48,126 bases of DNA from the NCBI GenBank assembly GCA_944381235.1, contig CALWKI010000011.1, positions 1 through 48,126 of the forward strand, written 5' to 3'. Of this stretch, positions 25,638-33,516 are shown piece after piece. The position numbers and the translations under genes are program-made. This DNA comes from an uncultured Clostridia bacterium. Lineage in GTDB: Bacteria > Bacillota > Clostridia > Christensenellales > UBA1242. Each line of letters opens with the position of its first letter. Within the stretch, counting starts at the first letter, position 1. A model generated the notes under the pieces. That model saw only the letters and a program-made list of their open reading frames with translations. It did no database searches and was not told the origin of the DNA.

Positions 25638-25946
25638 ATGTACGCAGTAATTTTGAGTGGCGGTAAGCAGTATAAGGTTAGCGAAAACGAAATAATTGAT
25701 GTTGAGAAACTTGATAAAGAAATTGGCGAAAAGGTAACTTTTGATGTCTTACTTCTTAGCGACGATGGAAAAGTAAAGATGGGAAAACCTGTACTTAAAG
25801 ATGTTACTTGTGAGGCAGAAGTTGTAGCACAAGGGAAAGATAATAAGATTATCGTTTTTAAGTATAAACCTAAGAAGAATGAAAGAAAGAAACAAGGACA
25901 CAGACAACCTTTTACTAGAGTTAAAATTTTATCAATTAAAAAGTAG
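25638..25946 (+). CDS. rplU: Large ribosomal subunit protein bL21
   Basis: The 102 residues match bL21 over its full length: MYAVILSGGKQYKV at the start, then GEKVTFDVLLLSDDGKVKMGKP, VVAQGKDNKIIVFKYKPKKN and KQGHRQPFTRVKI. It binds 23S rRNA. AAGGAGG precedes the ATG. It is the first gene of rplU-prp-rpmA. Confidence 0.98.
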   Translation: MYAVILSGGKQYKVSENEIIDVEKLDKEIGEKVTFDVLLLSDDGKVKMGKPVLKDVTCEAEVVAQGKDNKIIVFKYKPKKNERKKQGHRQPFTRVKILSIKK

Positions 25947-25955
25947 AGTTTTATT

Positions 25956-26285
25956 ATGACACAAGTCACAGTGACGAAAGAAGATAATAGAGTTGTAAAA
26001 GTTGTGTGTGACGGGCATACAAACTATGGTGTGAGTGGGGAAGATATTGTTTGTAGTGCATTGTCAAGCATTGTGCAAACTGCCCTTTTAGGGTTACTTA
26101 CGGTAGCTAAGGTTAATGTCACTTTTAAGAGAAATGAGGAGAGAGGATATCTTTCGCTTGAACTTCCAAAAAATATGACAGAGGCTGAAAAGCATGACGC
26201 GAGTGTAATTTTAGATACAATGCTTTGTGGTATAAGTGATTTAAGGGAAGGTTTTTCTGATTTTATAGAATTGGAGGTAAAGTAA
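25956..26285 (+). CDS. prp: Ribosomal-processing cysteine protease Prp
   Basis: The 109-residue protein has the catalytic His21 in CDGHTNYG and Cys33 in DIVCSALS, the dyad spacing of Prp (formerly YsxB). Prp removes the N-terminal extension of bL27 in Firmicutes that carry one, and the L27 encoded next has that extension. It sits between rplU and rpmA as usual, with 9 bases before it and 1 base after it. Confidence 0.95.
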   Translation: MTQVTVTKEDNRVVKVVCDGHTNYGVSGEDIVCSALSSIVQTALLGLLTVAKVNVTFKRNEERGYLSLELPKNMTEAEKHDASVILDTMLCGISDLREGFSDFIELEVK

Positions 26286-26286
26286 G

Positions 26287-26592
26287 ATGTTTATTCTATT
26301 ACAGTTGTTTGCGCACAAGAAAGGTGGCGGTTCTACAAAGAACGGTCGTGATAGTCAGGCAAAAAGACTTGGCGTTAAGAAAAGCGACGGACAAGCAGTA
26401 CTTGCGGGCAATATAATTATTAGACAACGTGGTACAAAATTTTACCCTGGAGAAAATGTTGGTATGGGTAAAGACTATACACTTTTTGCTTTAAGTGAAG
26501 GTAGAGTTAAATTTGGGGTTAAAAACAATAGAAAAGTTGTTAGCGTTGTTGAAATTAAAGAAACAAAAAATACAAAAAAGTCTGCAAAGTAA
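26287..26592 (+). CDS. rpmA: Large ribosomal subunit protein bL27 with cleavable N-terminal extension
   Basis: The 101-residue bL27 has the conserved core ([42 protein letters not shown]). The first nine residues, MFILLQLFA, precede HKKGGG and match the L-Q-x-F-A motif that Prp cuts, so the mature protein should begin at His10. The mature N-terminus reaches the peptidyl transferase centre. Read from ATG 26287, one base after the prp stop. Confidence 0.98.
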   Translation: MFILLQLFAHKKGGGSTKNGRDSQAKRLGVKKSDGQAVLAGNIIIRQRGTKFYPGENVGMGKDYTLFALSEGRVKFGVKNNRKVVSVVEIKETKNTKKSAK

Positions 26593-26610
26593 TTTAATAG
26601 TTAAGATTCT

Positions 26611-26638
26611 AAAGGTCAGCATTATGCTGATCTTTTTT
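26611..26638 (+). terminator. Terminator of the rplU-prp-rpmA operon
   Basis: AAAGGTCAGC (26611-26620) pairs with GCTGATCTTT (26626-26635, one G-U pair) and is followed by T. Confidence 0.9.
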
Positions 26639-26765
26639 TGTTTTGAGGAATTAACAATTTTTTAAATATAGTGAAATTTAAAATTTTTAAACAAATTTAG
26701 TGGTTTGATAATGTTAATACTTTTGATATTATTTTAAAGGTTTTTTACTAGGCTTTAAGCGTATT

Positions 26766-26793
26766 CTAAAAAACGTTTTTAGTACATATACAT
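26766..26793 (+). promoter_or_regulatory. Inverted repeat and possible sporulation-type -10 upstream of yqfC
   Basis: CTAAAAA-ACG-TTTTTAG (26766-26782) is a perfect inverted repeat. It is followed by CATATACAT (26785-26793), which resembles the -10 region used by SigE-type sporulation factors, the known regulator of yqfCD in Bacillus. No convincing -35 for SigE is seen, so this is weak. Confidence 0.3.
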
Positions 26794-26817
26794 TTTATAG
26801 TAATAAAGAGGTTGTAT

Positions 26818-27081
26818 ATGTTTGGTTTTTTAGAAGAAATATCAACACTTTCAGGTTTACCATTTGACATTATAAATAAAGGTTTTAGGGTGGTAAACCT
26901 TAGCAATAGAGCGGTCTATGTTGAAGGTTTTACGGGGCTAATTGATGTTGAACATCATGAAATTGGAATAAAACTAAAAAAAGGCATTTTAAAACTTAAT
27001 GGTGAAAACTTAAGCATTAAAAATATGAATTTAGATACTCTTCTTGTGGTTGGAGATATAAGAAATGTCGAAATGAGTTAA
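26818..27081 (+). CDS. yqfC: Sporulation protein YqfC
   Basis: The 87-residue protein matches the YqfC/YabP family (RVVNLSNRAVYVEGFTGL, LKKGILKLNGENLSIKNMN, LLVVGDIRNVEM). YqfC is a small mother-cell sporulation protein. The start is ATG 26818, six bases after AAAGAGG (26805-26811). The frame also opens at TTG 26812, but that codon directly abuts the ribosome-binding site. yqfD follows, as in other spore formers. Confidence 0.88.
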   Translation: MFGFLEEISTLSGLPFDIINKGFRVVNLSNRAVYVEGFTGLIDVEHHEIGIKLKKGILKLNGENLSIKNMNLDTLLVVGDIRNVEMS

Positions 27082-27095
27082 AAAAGAGGGAGAGT

Positions 27096-28028
27096 ATGAA
27101 ATTTGATACACAAGTTACAATTTACAAATTAAAAGGCTTAAATCTAAAGAAGTTTTTAAAGGAATTATTAAAGAATAAGATTGAGGTTGTAAAATTTGAC
27201 AAACTAGATTACAACCTATTTTTAATAGGCATAAAAAGAAAAGATGAAAAAACTTTTTTAAGACTTGTAAAAGTTTATCATTATGAACTTAATGAAGAAA
27301 AATTACCTTTATTAAAAAGGTTTATTAAGTTTGTAAGGACAAATATTGCTCTTTTTATTGTAAGTATTCTTGCTCTAAGTTCTTTACTTATATGCTCAAA
27401 TTTTGTCTTTCAAATAGAAATTTACGGGCTTGATAATTTAACAAGAGAGGAAGTGTTAAGCGTTCTTCAAAATAACGGCTATAAGGAAGGGAAGTTTAAA
27501 AATAATTATGATTTAGATAGCATTGAACAAGTCCTGACTAAAAACTTAAATCTCGTAAGTTTTGCGTCAGCAGTTATTAAGGGGAATACTCTTATTGTAA
27601 ACATAAATGAAAAAATAGATAATAGTGAATATATCTACGACTATCCACCTATTGTATCTCCTTTTAATGGCATTGTTCAAAAGATTGAACTCGTGTCTGG
27701 TTCTATTTTAGTGCAAGAACAGGAAACAGTGCGCGAGGGCGAGGTTATAATTGCACCTTGTTTGTTACTTGGTGACAAAGTTATATCCACCCCTGCACAC
27801 GCACGCGTGACTTTATATATAGAGGCGTCTGTAGTTATAAATCTTGAAAAACCGGTGAATGAAACAGAAAAGCAAAAAGTTATTGAAGAAAATAAAAAAG
27901 AGGTGTATAATAATTTATCTTGTTATGAACAAGAGGGTGAATTTAAAGAATCTGTCCACGAGGTAGAAGATGAAAATTCTTTGACACTTGTTATAACTAT
28001 TAGTGGGCAAATAATTATTGAAAATTAG
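27096..28028 (+). CDS. yqfD: Sporulation protein YqfD (short form)
   Basis: The 310-residue membrane protein has a cytoplasmic N-terminal domain, one membrane helix (about 86-107) and an outer domain containing IEIYGLDNLTREEVLSVLQNNGYKEG and the motif VSPFNGIVQKIELVSGSILVQEQETVREGE. These are characteristic of YqfD. The family is usually near 400 residues, so this version is shortened at the C-terminal side. It follows yqfC by 14 bases. phoH, usual between yqfD and ybeY, is missing. Confidence 0.85.
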   Translation: MKFDTQVTIYKLKGLNLKKFLKELLKNKIEVVKFDKLDYNLFLIGIKRKDEKTFLRLVKVYHYELNEEKLPLLKRFIKFVRTNIALFIVSILALSSLLICSNFVFQIEIYGLDNLTREEVLSVLQNNGYKEGKFKNNYDLDSIEQVLTKNLNLVSFASAVIKGNTLIVNINEKIDNSEYIYDYPPIVSPFNGIVQKIELVSGSILVQEQETVREGEVIIAPCLLLGDKVISTPAHARVTLYIEASVVINLEKPVNETEKQKVIEENKKEVYNNLSCYEQEGEFKESVHEVEDENSLTLVITISGQIIIEN

Positions 28029-28045
28029 TACAAAGGAAGCAAAAT

Positions 28046-28546
28046 ATGAAAGTTGAAATTAATGATTACGCATTGTCAAAAAATTTTATAAAACTAATAA
28101 ATAAGTTACTTAAAACTGCAAACAAATACTCAAAATTTAATCAAAGAAAAATTAAAGTTGATATTAGTTTTGTATCAAAAGAGCAAATAAGGTTACTCAA
28201 TAAAGAGCAAAGAAATGTTGATAAGGAGACCGATGTTTTGTCTTTTCCAACAATCAATTTAAAGCCACTTATGAAAATAAATATAAAGGATTATAAAGAC
28301 GATATAGATATGGAGTCAAAGTGCTTAATGCTTGGCGACATAATAATTTGCGAGGAGGTTGCAAGAAAAAACGCCGAAGAGTACGGGCATTCGTATGAAA
28401 GGGAACTTTGCTATCTCATAGTTCACGGCTTTTTGCATTTACTTGGATATGACCATGAAAACGAGGAAGATAAAAAAATTATGCGTGCACTTGAAGAAAT
28501 GATCCTTAGAAAATACAAAATAACAAGGGAAAAATATGAAAATTAA
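28046..28546 (+). CDS. ybeY: Endoribonuclease YbeY
   Basis: The 166-residue protein carries the zinc-binding HGFLHLLGYDH motif near the C-terminus and the N-terminal RLLNKEQRNVDKETDVLSFP block. YbeY acts in 16S rRNA maturation and ribosome quality control. An insertion around residues 72-95 lengthens the loop before MLGDIIIC. It overlaps era by 11 bases. Confidence 0.95.
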   Translation: MKVEINDYALSKNFIKLINKLLKTANKYSKFNQRKIKVDISFVSKEQIRLLNKEQRNVDKETDVLSFPTINLKPLMKINIKDYKDDIDMESKCLMLGDIIICEEVARKNAEEYGHSYERELCYLIVHGFLHLLGYDHENEEDKKIMRALEEMILRKYKITREKYEN

Positions 28547-29438
28547 ATGTGGAATAGTAGCGCTTGTTGGTAAACCTAACGCGGGGAAAAGCAGTTTAGT
28601 CAATGCAATAATAGAAGAAAAAGTTTCTATTGTCTCCCCAAAACCTCAAACGACAAGAAACAATATTCTTGGCATTTATAATTCTTCGTCTTCTCAAATT
28701 GTTTTTGTAGATACGCCGGGGATAAATAAAAGTGGTTCGGGGCTTGATAACTATATGCAAAAAAGCGTAAAGGGCGCGACCTCTGACATAAATGTGCTTT
28801 GTCTTGTCCATGACATTACGCGCGACATTGATAAAACTGAAAAGGGAATAATAGAAGATTTTTCGTCAAAAAATATACCAGTTATTTTAGTTTTAACTAA
28901 GGCAGATTTGTTAGACACAGAAAAAATTGCAAAAAAATTACTTGAATTTTCAACTCTTCAAAACAAGTGCGAAATAATTCCATTATCGAGTCTTAAACAC
29001 AAAAACCTTGACGAATTTATAAAACTTATTGAAAAATTCTTACCAGAAACGAGCGCTGAAAATAAGTTATTTAATGAAGAGTATTACACAGATAAGTCGC
29101 TAAAATTTATTGCGTCAGAAATTATACGAGAAAAGGCGCTTTACTTACTAAACGATGAAATTCCTCACGGAATTGCGGTTTTAATTGAAAATTATGAGGA
29201 AGAAGAAAATATTGTAAATATTGACGCCGTAATTATTTGTGAAAAACAAAGTCACAAGGGAATAATACTTGGAAAAAATGGCGAAATGTTAAAAAAAATA
29301 GGGCATAACGCTAGAGTTACCATTCAAAAAATCGTACAAAAGAAGGTAATGCTAAATATTTTTGTAAAAGTTAAAACAAATTGGAAAAATAACTTGGACA
29401 TTTTGTCTATTCTAGGTTATAATATAAACGAGGTGTAA
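28536..29438 (+). CDS. era: GTPase Era
   Basis: The 300-residue protein has P-loop GKPNAGKSS at 12-20, switch II region VDTPGI, LTKADL as the guanine-specificity loop, and a C-terminal KH domain with GIILGKNGEMLKKIG. Era binds the 3' end of 16S rRNA and assists 30S assembly. The start lies inside the end of ybeY, with AAGGG upstream. A promoter for the next gene sits within its last 45 bases. Confidence 0.97.
   Translation: MKIKCGIVALVGKPNAGKSSLVNAIIEEKVSIVSPKPQTTRNNILGIYNSSSSQIVFVDTPGINKSGSGLDNYMQKSVKGATSDINVLCLVHDITRDIDKTEKGIIEDFSSKNIPVILVLTKADLLDTEKIAKKLLEFSTLQNKCEIIPLSSLKHKNLDEFIKLIEKFLPETSAENKLFNEEYYTDKSLKFIASEIIREKALYLLNDEIPHGIAVLIENYEEEENIVNIDAVIICEKQSHKGIILGKNGEMLKKIGHNARVTIQKIVQKKVMLNIFVKVKTNWKNNLDILSILGYNINEV
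29395..29423 (+). promoter_or_regulatory. Promoter inside the 3' end of era
   Basis: TGGACA (29395-29400), a 17-base spacer and a perfect TATAAT (29418-29423) predict a start near 29430, reading into the small gene at 29499. A second TATAAT lies at 29443-29448 without a good -35. Confidence 0.6.
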
Positions 29439-29470
29439 AGAGTATAATTTTTTTCTTAAAATCCACACTA

Positions 29471-29484
29471 CTTATGTACATAAG
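29471..29484. promoter_or_regulatory. 14-bp perfect palindrome touching a ribosome-binding site
   Basis: CTTATGTACATAAG is a perfect palindrome whose last bases overlap the AAGGAGG site (29482-29488) of the 29499 gene. It could be an operator for a dimeric regulator or a small hairpin reducing translation. Confidence 0.45.
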
Positions 29485-29498
29485 GAGGTTGACTAAAG

Positions 29499-29711
29499 AT
29501 GGAAGAAGAAAAACCAAATAAGAGTTTAGAAAAGGTTTGCGAGGCCTTGTTTTATAAAGGTGGAAAAGAGTTTAAAGGAAAAATAGGCCTAAGAGTGTTT
29601 GGAAGCATTGTTGGAGCGGACCAACAAAAGGTTGAAGATTATTTTATGGATTTAGAAAATTTAACTAAAAACGACAAAGATTATGAGGAAGACCAAGAAA
29701 GAGAGATGTAA
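29499..29711 (+). CDS. Small hypothetical protein between era and recO
   Basis: The 70-residue protein is acidic, with no membrane segment and no motif I recognise. Residues 1-45 look globular (KVCEALFYKGGKEFKGKIGLRVFGSIVGAD) and the tail is Glu/Asp-rich. AAGGAGG stands 10 bases before the ATG and a good promoter lies about 75 bases upstream, so it is very probably expressed. Its position matches that of yqzL in Bacillus, but the sequence does not resemble YqzL. Confidence 0.7.
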   Translation: MEEEKPNKSLEKVCEALFYKGGKEFKGKIGLRVFGSIVGADQQKVEDYFMDLENLTKNDKDYEEDQEREM

Positions 29712-29800
29712 GAGTTCTACAATTTAAACTCGTTTTAAATTTGTTACAATAAAAATGGTTTTTTTAAATAACATTTTTAAATAAATGGTTTTATAAAAAA

Positions 29801-30538
29801 ATGGACGAAAGAGTAAAGGGAATAGTTTTAAGAGCACGAGATTATAAAGAGTCTGACAAAATTTTAACGCTGCTCACATTTGAAAAAGGCAAAATTTCAG
29901 TAAAGGCAAGAGGTGCAAGAAAGGCAAAGTCTAAACTTAAAGCGTTTTGTCAGCCCTTTTGTTTTGCAGATTTCGAACTTGTTGATAGTAAAATTATGCC
30001 TATTTTGTCAGGTGCAAACGCGATTGATATGTATTTTGATTTGGTTGTTGACTATGATAAGTACGCGCTTTCTTCAAGTGTGCTTGAAATTTGTGACAAA
30101 ATTTGCGTTGAAGGTCAAGACTACTCCTCTCTTTTATTAACTTCAATAAAATGTATCAATGAAATAGCATATACGACTACATCTCCAAAACTTTTGATTG
30201 CCAAATTTATAATTGAGGTATTAAAAGAAGAAGGGGTAATTTTTAGTTTTAATTCTTGTTGCAATACTTGTGGGAAAGAACTTTTAGACGCGGATACTTT
30301 TATTAATTTAAGTAGTGGGGAAATAGTGTGCGGGAATTGTAAACTTTTATATAACGAAAAGTTAAATAGACCAGAAATTGAGATTATAAAAACGCTACTT
30401 AGTAATGATTTTAGTGCGCTTAGTGAGTTTAATTTTCCGGATAAAGAAATAGGGGACACTCTTGAAATATTAAATAAAAATTTGTCTTATAGATGTGATA
30501 TAAAAATAAATTCGCTAGACAAGAAAAAAATTAAGTAA
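29801..30538 (+). CDS. recO: DNA repair protein RecO
   Basis: The 245-residue RecO has an N-terminal OB fold (GIVLRARDYKESDKILTLLTFEKGKISVKARGARK) and a C-terminal helical part with a zinc site made by CNTCGKEL and CGNC. RecO loads RecA with RecR on SSB-coated DNA. No ribosome-binding site precedes the ATG. A TACAAT box lies at 29743-29748 without a matching -35, and a 9-codon frame (ATG 29753) lies in the leader. It is downstream of era as is common in Firmicutes. Confidence 0.95.
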   Translation: MDERVKGIVLRARDYKESDKILTLLTFEKGKISVKARGARKAKSKLKAFCQPFCFADFELVDSKIMPILSGANAIDMYFDLVVDYDKYALSSSVLEICDKICVEGQDYSSLLLTSIKCINEIAYTTTSPKLLIAKFIIEVLKEEGVIFSFNSCCNTCGKELLDADTFINLSSGEIVCGNCKLLYNEKLNRPEIEIIKTLLSNDFSALSEFNFPDKEIGDTLEILNKNLSYRCDIKINSLDKKKIK

Positions 30539-30564
30539 AAAGAATTAAAAGTACGTTAATTTTC

Positions 30565-30593
30565 TTGCTTTTATTTTCACAATGTTATACAAT
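30565..30593 (+). promoter_or_regulatory. Promoter of ppdK, interleaved with a terminator hairpin
   Basis: TTGCTT (30565-30570), a 17-base spacer and TACAAT (30588-30593). The spacer holds the left arm of the recO terminator and the -10 box lies in its loop. The predicted start, near 30600, is inside the right arm, so ppdK transcripts cannot form the hairpin. Confidence 0.65.
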
Positions 30594-30613
30594 CTTCATT
30601 GTGAAAATTTTTT
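30574..30613 (+). terminator. Terminator after recO
   Basis: TTTTCACAATG (30574-30584) and CATTGTGAAAA (30597-30607) form a perfect 11-bp stem with a 12-base loop, followed by six T. Confidence 0.85.
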
Positions 30614-30629
30614 ATTAGGAGAAAAGTAA

Positions 30630-33266
30630 ATGGCAAAAAAATATGTTTATTTGTTTAGCGAAGGCAATGCCAAAATGAGAGAAATCTTGGGCGGAAAAGG
30701 TGCAAATTTGGCAGAAATGACAAATCTTGGTCTTCCTGTTCCACAAGGTTTTACAATTTCAACAGAGGCTTGTACTCAGTACTATGAAGATGGGAAGAAA
30801 ATTAATAGCGAGATTGAGTCTCAAATTATGGAATACATAGGCAAGATGGAGAAAATTACCGGAAAGAAGTTTGGCGACAAAGAAAATCCACTCCTTGTGT
30901 CAGTTCGTAGTGGTGCTAGGGCTTCTATGCCAGGTATGATGGATACAATTTTGAACCTTGGACTAAATGAGGAAGTTGTTGACGTTATTGCAAAAAAATC
31001 TGGTAATCCTAGATGGGCTTGGGACTGCTATCGTAGATTTATTCAAATGTATAGTGATGTCGTTATGGAAGTTGGTAAGAAATATTTTGAAGAACTTATC
31101 GACAAAATGAAAGAGAGAAAAGGCGTTACACTTGACGTAGAACTTTCTGCTGACGACTTAAAAGAACTTGCAAGAGAGTTTAAAGAAGAGTATAAGTCAA
31201 AAATAGGAAAAGAATTTCCAACTGACCCTAAAGAACAACTTATGGGCGCAATAATGGCTGTTTTCCGCAGTTGGGACAACCCAAGAGCAAATTATTACAG
31301 AATGCAAAATGACATTCCATATAGTTGGGGTACAGCAGTTAATGTACAAATGATGGTTTTTGGTAATATGGGAGACTCGTCAGGTACTGGTGTTGCGTTT
31401 ACACGGGATCCTGCGACAGGTGAAAAGAAACTTATGGGCGAATTTTTGATGAACGCTCAAGGCGAAGACGTTGTGGCAGGGGTTAGGACTCCAATGCCAA
31501 TCGCAAAAATGCAAGAGGTTATTCCAGAAGTCTACGAGAAATTCAATGAAATTTGCAAAATTCTTGAAAATCACTACAAAGATATGCAAGATATGGAGTT
31601 TACTATTGAAGATAGAAAACTTTATATGCTTCAAACAAGAAATGGTAAGAGAACAGCACGTGCGGCAATCAAAATTGCTTGTGATTTAATTGATGAGGGA
31701 ATGATTACAGAAGAGGAAGCATTAATGCAAATTGATCCTAAGAGTCTTGATTCTCTTCTTCATCCACAATTTGATGCAAAGGCTCTAAAGAGTGCTACTC
31801 CTATAGGACAGGGTCTTGCGGCTTCTCCAGGGGCAGCGTGTGGCTCTATTGTATTTACTGCTGACGATGCTATAGAAAGAGGTAAGAAGGGTGAAAAGGT
31901 TGTGCTTGTTAGACTTGAGACTTCGCCAGAAGACATTGAGGGAATGCATTACGCACAAGGTATTTTGACCGTTCGTGGAGGAATGACTTCTCACGCGGCT
32001 GTTGTTGCTCGTGGTATGGGTAGTTGTTGTGTTTCTGGTTGCGGAGACATTAAGATGGACGAGAAAAATAAGCGTTTCACTCTTGGCGGTAAAACTTATC
32101 ACGAGGGAGATGTTATTTCTCTTGATGGTTCTACTGGTAAAATTTACGGGGAAGAAATCAAAACTGTTCCTGCAAACACAAGCGATGGTGACTTTGGTAG
32201 AATTATGAATTTAAGTAACAAGTACAAAGCGCTTGCTGTTAGAACTAATGCGGATACTCCAACTGATGCAAAGCAGGCAAAGGCTTTTGGCGCAGAAGGA
32301 ATTGGGTTGTGTAGAACTGAACATATGTTCTTTGAACCAGAGAGGATTTCTGCTATTAGAGAAATGATTTGTTCTGACACTGTTGAGCAACGTGAAAAGG
32401 CGCTTAGCAAACTTGAACCAATGCAACAAGGTGACTTTGAAAAATTGTATGAGGCACTTGAAGGGCTTCCAGTTACAATTAGATTCCTTGACCCACCTTT
32501 GCACGAATTTGTTCCAACACTTGAAAGTGATATTGAAAAACTTGCAAAGAGTCAAAATAAGACTGTTGATGAGGTAAAACAAATTATTGCGGAACTTCAC
32601 GAATTTAACCCAATGATGGGGCATAGGGGCTGTAGACTTGCTGTTACTTTCCCTGAAATTGCTGTTATGCAAACAAAGGCTGTTATTAGGGCTGCAATAA
32701 ATGTTAATAAAAAACATAAAGATTGGAACATTGTCCCTGAAATTATGATTCCTCTTGTAGGAGAAGTGAAGGAACTTGCTTATGTTAAGAAAGTAGTTTG
32801 CGATACCGCAGACGAGGAAATTAAAACGGCAGGGGTAAACCTAAAGTATAAGGTTGGAACAATGATTGAAATACCAAGAGCAGCAGTTTTGGCAGATGAG
32901 ATTGCAAAAGAAGCAGAATTCTTCTCATTTGGTACAAACGACCTTACTCAGATGACGTTTGGATTTAGTAGAGATGACGCCGGTAAATTCCTTGGCGCTT
33001 ACTACGAAAAGAAGATTTATGAGTCTGACCCATTTGCAAGACTTGACCAAAAAGGCGTTGGTAAACTTATTCAAATGGCTGTTAAACTTGGACATGAAAC
33101 GAGACAAGATATCCACATGGGTATTTGTGGCGAACATGGTGGTGATCCTTCAAGTATTGAATTCTGTCATAAGACAGGACTTGACTATGTGTCTTGTTCT
33201 CCTTATAGAGTTCCTATTGCAAGACTTGCCGCTGCTCAAGCAAATATTAAATTTCCAAGGAAATAA
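30630..33266 (+). CDS. ppdK: Pyruvate, phosphate dikinase
   Basis: PPDK interconverts ATP + pyruvate + phosphate with AMP + phosphoenolpyruvate + pyrophosphate, and often runs glycolytically in anaerobes. The 878 residues are full length: nucleotide-binding GGKGANLAEM at 21-30, SVRSGARASMPGMMDT at about 91-106, the swivelling domain with phosphocarrier His455 in GGMTSHAAVVARG, and the C-terminal PEP/pyruvate barrel with FGTNDLTQMTFGFSRDD and the catalytic Cys in GICGEHGGDP. TAGGAG precedes the ATG. It has its own promoter and a long terminator. The era-recO-ppdK order is common in Clostridia. Confidence 0.98.
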   Translation: MAKKYVYLFSEGNAKMREILGGKGANLAEMTNLGLPVPQGFTISTEACTQYYEDGKKINSEIESQIMEYIGKMEKITGKKFGDKENPLLVSVRSGARASMPGMMDTILNLGLNEEVVDVIAKKSGNPRWAWDCYRRFIQMYSDVVMEVGKKYFEELIDKMKERKGVTLDVELSADDLKELAREFKEEYKSKIGKEFPTDPKEQLMGAIMAVFRSWDNPRANYYRMQNDIPYSWGTAVNVQMMVFGNMGDSSGTGVAFTRDPATGEKKLMGEFLMNAQGEDVVAGVRTPMPIAKMQEVIPEVYEKFNEICKILENHYKDMQDMEFTIEDRKLYMLQTRNGKRTARAAIKIACDLIDEGMITEEEALMQIDPKSLDSLLHPQFDAKALKSATPIGQGLAASPGAACGSIVFTADDAIERGKKGEKVVLVRLETSPEDIEGMHYAQGILTVRGGMTSHAAVVARGMGSCCVSGCGDIKMDEKNKRFTLGGKTYHEGDVISLDGSTGKIYGEEIKTVPANTSDGDFGRIMNLSNKYKALAVRTNADTPTDAKQAKAFGAEGIGLCRTEHMFFEPERISAIREMICSDTVEQREKALSKLEPMQQGDFEKLYEALEGLPVTIRFLDPPLHEFVPTLESDIEKLAKSQNKTVDEVKQIIAELHEFNPMMGHRGCRLAVTFPEIAVMQTKAVIRAAINVNKKHKDWNIVPEIMIPLVGEVKELAYVKKVVCDTADEEIKTAGVNLKYKVGTMIEIPRAAVLADEIAKEAEFFSFGTNDLTQMTFGFSRDDAGKFLGAYYEKKIYESDPFARLDQKGVGKLIQMAVKLGHETRQDIHMGICGEHGGDPSSIEFCHKTGLDYVSCSPYRVPIARLAAAQANIKFPRK

Positions 33267-33288
33267 TAATAAAATATAGTTAAATAAC

Positions 33289-33372
33289 AAAAAAGGACTA
33301 AATCTATGTGTAAAAATTCTTCTAAAGGTGTTCAACTTTTGAAGTTTATTTCACTAGAAATAGTCCTTTTTT
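33289..33372 (+). terminator. Long structured terminator after ppdK (element A)
   Basis: AAAAAAGGACTA (33289-33300) pairs with TAGTCCTTTTTT (33361-33372). Inside are CTA-GTG/CAC-TAG pairs and a terminal hairpin CTTC (33319-33322) with GAAG (33341-33344). The 18-base terminal loop contains AGGTGTTCAACTTTT. At 84 bases this is much longer than the other terminators here and may also be the end of a small RNA. Confidence 0.7.
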
Positions 33373-33516
33373 ATTTGAATATTTTTTGTTTTAAGTTTTT
33401 TATTCTTATTATACAAGATTGTATATTGTTCTAAAAATTTTATATATATTAATAAAAGTTTTTAATTAAATAATAAGTTTTTTTTGGCACAAAAACTGAT
33501 AAATTTTGTGGTAAAG

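Noticed and set aside
26812..26817. TTG start for yqfC
   Set aside because: It directly abuts the AAAGAGG site; ATG 26818 has normal spacing.
29753..29782. Nine-codon leader peptide before recO
   Set aside because: No ribosome-binding site and no regulatory codon pattern; probably a chance frame.
32211..32717. 168-codon minus-strand frame inside ppdK
   Set aside because: Antisense to highly conserved ppdK coding sequence, with no family resemblance.
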